Assembly: GCA_964473355.1 (NCBI GenBank)
Contig: CAYYOS010000013.1
Location: forward strand, 1-26,055
Length of the DNA: 26,055 nucleotides
From: CAYYOS01 sp964473355
Lineage (GTDB): Bacteria > Pseudomonadota > Gammaproteobacteria > Burkholderiales > REEB80
Reading direction: 5' to 3'
Under the pieces are notes generated by a model. The model saw nothing but the letters and a program-made list of their open reading frames with translations. It was not told the origin of the DNA and made no database searches. The position numbers and the translations under genes were made by a program. This document shows, one piece after another, positions 22,829 through 26,055 of this stretch. Positions within the stretch are counted from its first letter, which is position 1. The number at the start of each line of letters is the position of its first letter.

Positions 22829-23254
22829 TTACGATGCTTTGAGCAAGCGGATACCGAAACCTACCCACATAAGGAACAGCAAGGCCGTGCTTAATACATA
22901 AATTACAAATCTATGCATCACGCGATTGTAGGTTAGGTGAATAAAACTATGCGCAGTTCGTAGGGCCACAAAGATCCAAGCACCCCACAGATACAATGGC
23001 GTGACCAATTGCGAAACTGCGAGAGCAATACAAAGTAGATAAAAGAGGACCGGTACCTCGAAAAGATTGCGGAAATTATCTGCGGCGCTAACATGTTGCA
23101 GTGTCTGTGCCGACTCGCGGGAGGTAGCTATCGCTTGAGGATTAATGCGACGCGCGCGCATTTCGCCGATGCGCTCGACATAAAGGCGAATCCAGACTAT
23201 CGCGGTGAGGATCACGAGCGCTACACAAGGGAGAAATATTTGCGATTGCGACAT
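22829..23254 (-). CDS. MAPEG-family integral membrane protein
   Basis: 141 aa with four predicted helices (about 5-25, 65-85, 86-106, 112-137). The bacterial MAPEG pattern is clear: AADNFRNLFEVPVLFYLLC, then VALRTAHSFIHLTYNRVMHR. The E-x-P motif and the R-x-x-H-S-x-x-H-x-x-x-N-x-x-x-H-R block are conserved. Eukaryotic MAPEG members are glutathione-dependent transferases or peroxidases; the roles of bacterial ones are mostly unknown. No Shine-Dalgarno is evident before the ATG at 23252-23254. It stands alone or precedes the 57-aa membrane protein. Confidence 0.9.
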   Translation of the reverse strand: MSQSQIFLPCVALVILTAIVWIRLYVERIGEMRARRINPQAIATSRESAQTLQHVSAADNFRNLFEVPVLFYLLCIALAVSQLVTPLYLWGAWIFVALRTAHSFIHLTYNRVMHRFVIYVLSTALLFLMWVGFGIRLLKAS

Positions 23255-23339
23255 AAGGTGTTATCGAATTTTTAAACTGAGGGACGCGCCTTTTGTGCGC
23301 GCCCCTCTGCAATTGCATGATTGAGCGACCACTCATTCC

Positions 23340-23581
23340 CTAAAAGAAATAGGCGCGGTCGGATCCATCGAATTCACCGGTCAGCAAACAACACCGTTTG
23401 AAACCGATTGCCTGACCCGCACGGGCAGGGGTCGTTGCGGCAGAGCTTTTCGAGAAGCTCTTTGTCGCCGTTTACGACGCGATAACCGCGCTTAACTCGA
23501 GCTTCCGAAGGGAACCCCTTGCGGCGTTTACTTGTGGTTTCGAAAGCAGAACGGGTTAAGGTGTTTAGGTTTGAGTTTCAT
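23340..23581 (-). pseudogene. SEC-C zinc-motif small protein gene with two frameshifts
   Basis: ATG at 23579-23581 behind a perfect GGAGGATGTC RBS. Frame 1 reads MKLKPKHLNPFCF; the frame then moves at TTTC (23542-23545) to ETTSKRRKGFPSEARVKRGY through RNDPCPCGSGNRF. It moves again at a second TTTC (about 23400-23403) to KRCCLLTGEFDGSDRAYFF and stop TAG at 23340-23342. Removing one T at each site gives an uninterrupted protein of about 79 aa with a complete SEC-C motif (C-x-C-x8-C-C), a zinc-binding module found at the SecA C-terminus and in many small proteins. The intact reading in every segment implies very recent loss or sequencing errors. Confidence 0.7.
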
Positions 23582-23722
23582 GACATCCTCCATCGTGAAC
23601 GCCCAGAGTGGGGCGGCGAATTATAGCATGACGGAGGCGAATGAAATTTCCTAAGCCGCAGTACTTACTAGCCCGCCTTGACAGTTTGGCAGGATTTGTT
23701 TGTCGCCGAACGTGGCCTTTAC

Positions 23723-25123
23723 TTACAACCTTTCACCCACAAAACGCGTTACCACTAACCCCAAATTACCGTCAGACAGCGTTGAAGTATAAATAACCAA
23801 CCATCGGCCTTCAGAGTCCCTTACAAAATCTCGAGGCTGCTTGGTGTCGGAGGCGCCGAAAAGAATTCCATCTACACCGAATCCGCTAACCGGCAGTCCG
23901 TTGGCGTCAAACCGAATCCACACAGGTTGATATTGATTGGGTTGAGTGCCAAACCCCAGTGGTCTCAAATGGCCGAAAATAACGATGCCACCGCTTGGTG
24001 TGGGCTCGTGTTTATTATAAAAAAATGAGTTATGGACCCGTGCTTTTGCGATTCCCCCGGCACCGAAGGATAAGTCAAGCATACCGTCGGGCTTATGCCG
24101 AAATACGGCCACCCCGCACGCTGTGGCATCACAACCACTTGTGACTGTTAGCAGATCACCATTCGGCTGAATGCCCAAGGCGCGTGATTGATTTCTATCA
24201 AACGTGCCTGTCGTCATTGAAGAAAAACTCGCATCCTGGGAAAAGTCCGCGTTCAGGCGTTCCATGCAAAAAGTTGGACCAGACGTTGGTGGCCCACCGA
24301 CAACTATTTTTCCGTCGGCCTGAATGACTAGAGACTCACCATTCGCAATACACTGAGAAATTGTTTGGTTTGCCTGGCCAAATGTTGCGTCGAGTGTTCC
24401 GTCTGAGTTGAAACGGGCGAGCGCCCAACCGAAAATATTCGCTCTGGGGACACCGGTTGAGCGCAGAAAAAGAATTTTCCCGTCAGGTTGCACAGCTAAT
24501 GCCAGTCCGCCGGCTGTCGCTTCTGTTTGAATGATGCCTGTCCCGCGAAAAGTGGAATCCAACGTGCCCTGGGGTGTTAACCGAATTAGCGTGCTAACAG
24601 GAGTTGCGCTACCCCCGGCTGGCGTAATACAGCCGGAGCTGAAGCTAGCACGCGTACAAGGTTCGATTGAGTTTCCTGCCAGCAGAATTTTCCCATCTGG
24701 TTGTAAGTTAATATCCGAAATCGTATCGCTGCCTTTTACGTTAAACCGCGTCTCGCCACCTATGCCAAAAGTAGTGTCGAGGGAGCCATCGCTGTTTAGA
24801 CGGATCACATAGATTTGCCTGGGATTAGTATCGGACGCAATGGTCGCGGAGGGTAGCGAGCCAGTCTCCCGCCATCCCGCGATGATGAGTTTGCCGTCAG
24901 CTTGTAATATCGCGGGACCAGCATCCCCAGTCTTCACGCCCAGTGGAAATGTCACTTGTCCCTGAGTTCCGTAAGAAGTGTCGATATCGGTCGGGTTTCG
25001 CGGAACGCTGGATGATTGGCCGCCACCGCCGCCACCGCAACCAGTTAACCCAACCAACAAAATGCTGCTGATGAATGCGATTCTATATAGACACAAAGTA
25101 GTACGTCGAGTGATGGAATTCAT
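23723..25123 (-). CDS. Delta-60-repeat surface lipoprotein
   Basis: 466 aa. The signal ends in a lipobox LTGC (26-29) followed by a flexible run of Gly and Ser, so the mature protein should be lipid-anchored, probably at the outer membrane. The rest holds about seven delta-60 repeats, recognisable as (L)D-x-(S/T)-F-G-x-x-G blocks alternating with (L/V/I)Q-x-D-G-K-I-x-x-(A/G)-G blocks, predicted to form a beta-propeller-like domain. Examples are LDTTFGIGG and LQPDGKILLAG. The function of such proteins is unknown; adhesion or polymer binding is often supposed. The start ATG has GGGCGAG upstream. Confidence 0.85.
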   Translation of the reverse strand: MNSITRRTTLCLYRIAFISSILLVGLTGCGGGGGGQSSSVPRNPTDIDTSYGTQGQVTFPLGVKTGDAGPAILQADGKLIIAGWRETGSLPSATIASDTNPRQIYVIRLNSDGSLDTTFGIGGETRFNVKGSDTISDINLQPDGKILLAGNSIEPCTRASFSSGCITPAGGSATPVSTLIRLTPQGTLDSTFRGTGIIQTEATAGGLALAVQPDGKILFLRSTGVPRANIFGWALARFNSDGTLDATFGQANQTISQCIANGESLVIQADGKIVVGGPPTSGPTFCMERLNADFSQDASFSSMTTGTFDRNQSRALGIQPNGDLLTVTSGCDATACGVAVFRHKPDGMLDLSFGAGGIAKARVHNSFFYNKHEPTPSGGIVIFGHLRPLGFGTQPNQYQPVWIRFDANGLPVSGFGVDGILFGASDTKQPRDFVRDSEGRWLVIYTSTLSDGNLGLVVTRFVGERL

Positions 25124-25277
25124 ATATTTTCTCGCCCTTAATTGAGTTTGGTTAGGAAGGCAGATGGAGCCGAATCCAAAACATATTACCCGATTTGGGT
25201 ATAAGCGGATATGAAGTATTAGATAGGATGTTGTACAGGACGATCACGCTTACCCTGCATCGGGAGGAGAGGGTGAG

Positions 25278-25391
25278 ATGGCATCCAAAATTGAAGTGAA
25301 GGCGGTCAGAGGACCACACCAAACGAAGAAAGTGTTTTGGGTGAAACTGGTATCCTCACACGAAAGTAATCACGCAAGACCAATATTTTGA
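25278..25391 (+). CDS. Possible 37-codon basic small protein
   Basis: ATG behind GGAGGAGAGGGTGAG, reading MASKIEVKAVRGPHQTKKVF and ending HARPIF. It has no homologue I recognise, overlaps the convergent SGNH gene by 22 bp, and rests only on the good RBS. It lies in the otherwise empty 25124-25369 interval. Confidence 0.2.
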   Translation: MASKIEVKAVRGPHQTKKVFWVKLVSSHESNHARPIF

Positions 25392-26055
25392 AATACTGGT
25401 AGCCACCTCTGTTCTGCGATTTTTTTGAAGCCGGCAGGTTTTGGATGGATCTCGTTCTGCCAATCCGATTCGTTTAAGGTGTTCGAACTATTGACAAGGA
25501 AGATGCGAGCGGGATCGATATGCGTCAATTTTTGAAGTTCGGATGTAAGCCGATCCAGCAAAAATGTAATGCACGCTTGCTGCAACGTAGCAGGTACCTG
25601 GGCATCGTCTAGGGCGGACTTCAACCAGCTGCTGTTTTTCCCAAATAGACCCTTACCTGAAGGTAATGCATAGTCGTAGTTGTGTAGGACAACTGTGGCT
25701 TGCGTGTTTGTTGACGAAAGGATTCGGCCGATTAAAGCCTGGTAGCTATCACCGGTTTTTTTTATCAGCCAATTTACCGTTCCCTCCTGATTTCCGCCCT
25801 TAAAGCATTCATCTGCCGTTTGTGCAGCCGAGCAATCAAACTTCAGCAACCGCCGCAAATCAGAAAAACCGGCGAAGTCATTTCCGCCACCGCTAATGAA
25901 AACACTCGACAGCGCTGAGCCATGATGTTTCAAAGCGGTTCTCACAGATTTACTGTACTTCCCATGCACGTAGTCGTAGGCTTCCGCGCCATTGTTGCCC
26001 AGCGCGAGAACGAAATGTTGATTATCTTTTATTAGCGGGCCAAGTTGATTAACTA
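25370..26055 (-). CDS. SGNH/GDSL-type hydrolase, N-terminus beyond window
   Basis: The frame is open to the window end (first residues VNQLGPLIKDNQHFVLALGN), so about 228 residues are present and the N-terminal GDS block is missing. Block II is suggested by LALGNNGAEAYDY, block III by ISGGGNDF (oxyanion Asn) and block V by NEIHPKPAGFKKIA, where His would be the catalytic base; the usual D-x-x-H Asp appears as N/E here. Such enzymes are esterases or lipases, often exported. Insertions between blocks III and V with four cysteines suggest a disulfide-bearing secreted form. The substrate is unknown. Confidence 0.75.
   Translation of the reverse strand, partial: VNQLGPLIKDNQHFVLALGNNGAEAYDYVHGKYSKSVRTALKHHGSALSSVFISGGGNDFAGFSDLRRLLKFDCSAAQTADECFKGGNQEGTVNWLIKKTGDSYQALIGRILSSTNTQATVVLHNYDYALPSGKGLFGKNSSWLKSALDDAQVPATLQQACITFLLDRLTSELQKLTHIDPARIFLVNSSNTLNESDWQNEIHPKPAGFKKIAEQRWLPVFQNIGLA

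Noticed and set aside
22620..22868. 82-codon frame on the - strand
   Set aside because: Arg/Ser-rich shadow of the better supported 57-aa membrane protein gene, and it overlaps the MAPEG gene end.

Overview
The window looks like a draft bacterial contig, most likely from a betaproteobacterium (Nitrosomonadales/Burkholderiales type). That guess rests on gene content: a Tat-exported NrtA/CmpA-type cyanate uptake operon with cyanase, the ubiG-gph gene order, a MAPEG protein, and dRS3-like and other in-frame dispersed repeats. It is inference, because no rRNA or tRNA gene is present. A run of exactly 100 N (3782-3881) marks a scaffold join.

Layout. (1) 3-3781, + strand: DJ-1/PfpI-family protein (5' end missing), then ABC transporter binding protein, permease and ATPase, and the first 34 codons of cyanase. 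Together they would import cyanate and break it down to ammonia and CO2. (2) 3882-5353, - strand: DEAD-box RNA helicase whose C-terminal tail runs into the gap. (3) 5719-6176, - strand: DUF4258-DUF2283 gene pair. (4) 6299-7384, + strand: exported protein with two thioredoxin-like domains. (5) 7381-9325, - strand: AbiE type IV toxin-antitoxin-like locus. Its toxin gene carries an in-frame stop, and the locus is flanked by two diverged 97-bp copies of the 3' end of the thioredoxin-like gene. (6) 9487-11281, - strand: RhuM-Fic protein followed 4 bp later by an exported gamma-glutamylcyclotransferase-like protein. (7) 11591-12418, + strand: a broken 3' remnant of ubiG overlapping an intact gph.

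(8) 12479-22038, - strand, is a 9.6-kb defence locus in the order hsdM, hsdS, OLD-like ATPase/TOPRIM gene, a 58-codon small gene, DUF3800 gene, hsdR, membrane-anchored Mrr-like nuclease. Most junctions overlap by a few bases. The exception is the 147-bp DUF3800-hsdR gap, which contains on the opposite strand a near-consensus sigma70 promoter and an intrinsic terminator, about 76 nt apart from start to end. That is the signature of a small antisense RNA. (9) 22039-22552: hsdM upstream region with a cluster of dRS3-like repeats. (10) 22553-26055, mostly - strand: 57-aa membrane protein, MAPEG protein, a SEC-C protein gene with two frameshifts, a delta-60-repeat lipoprotein, and an SGNH-hydrolase-like gene cut by the window edge.

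Most of the window from 7.3 to 22.5 kb is accessory defence DNA placed among housekeeping genes, with scars of insertion (duplicated gene end, truncated ubiG). Several genes are broken by single changes (AbiEii stop, ubiG and SEC-C frameshifts). These may be real decay or draft-assembly errors.
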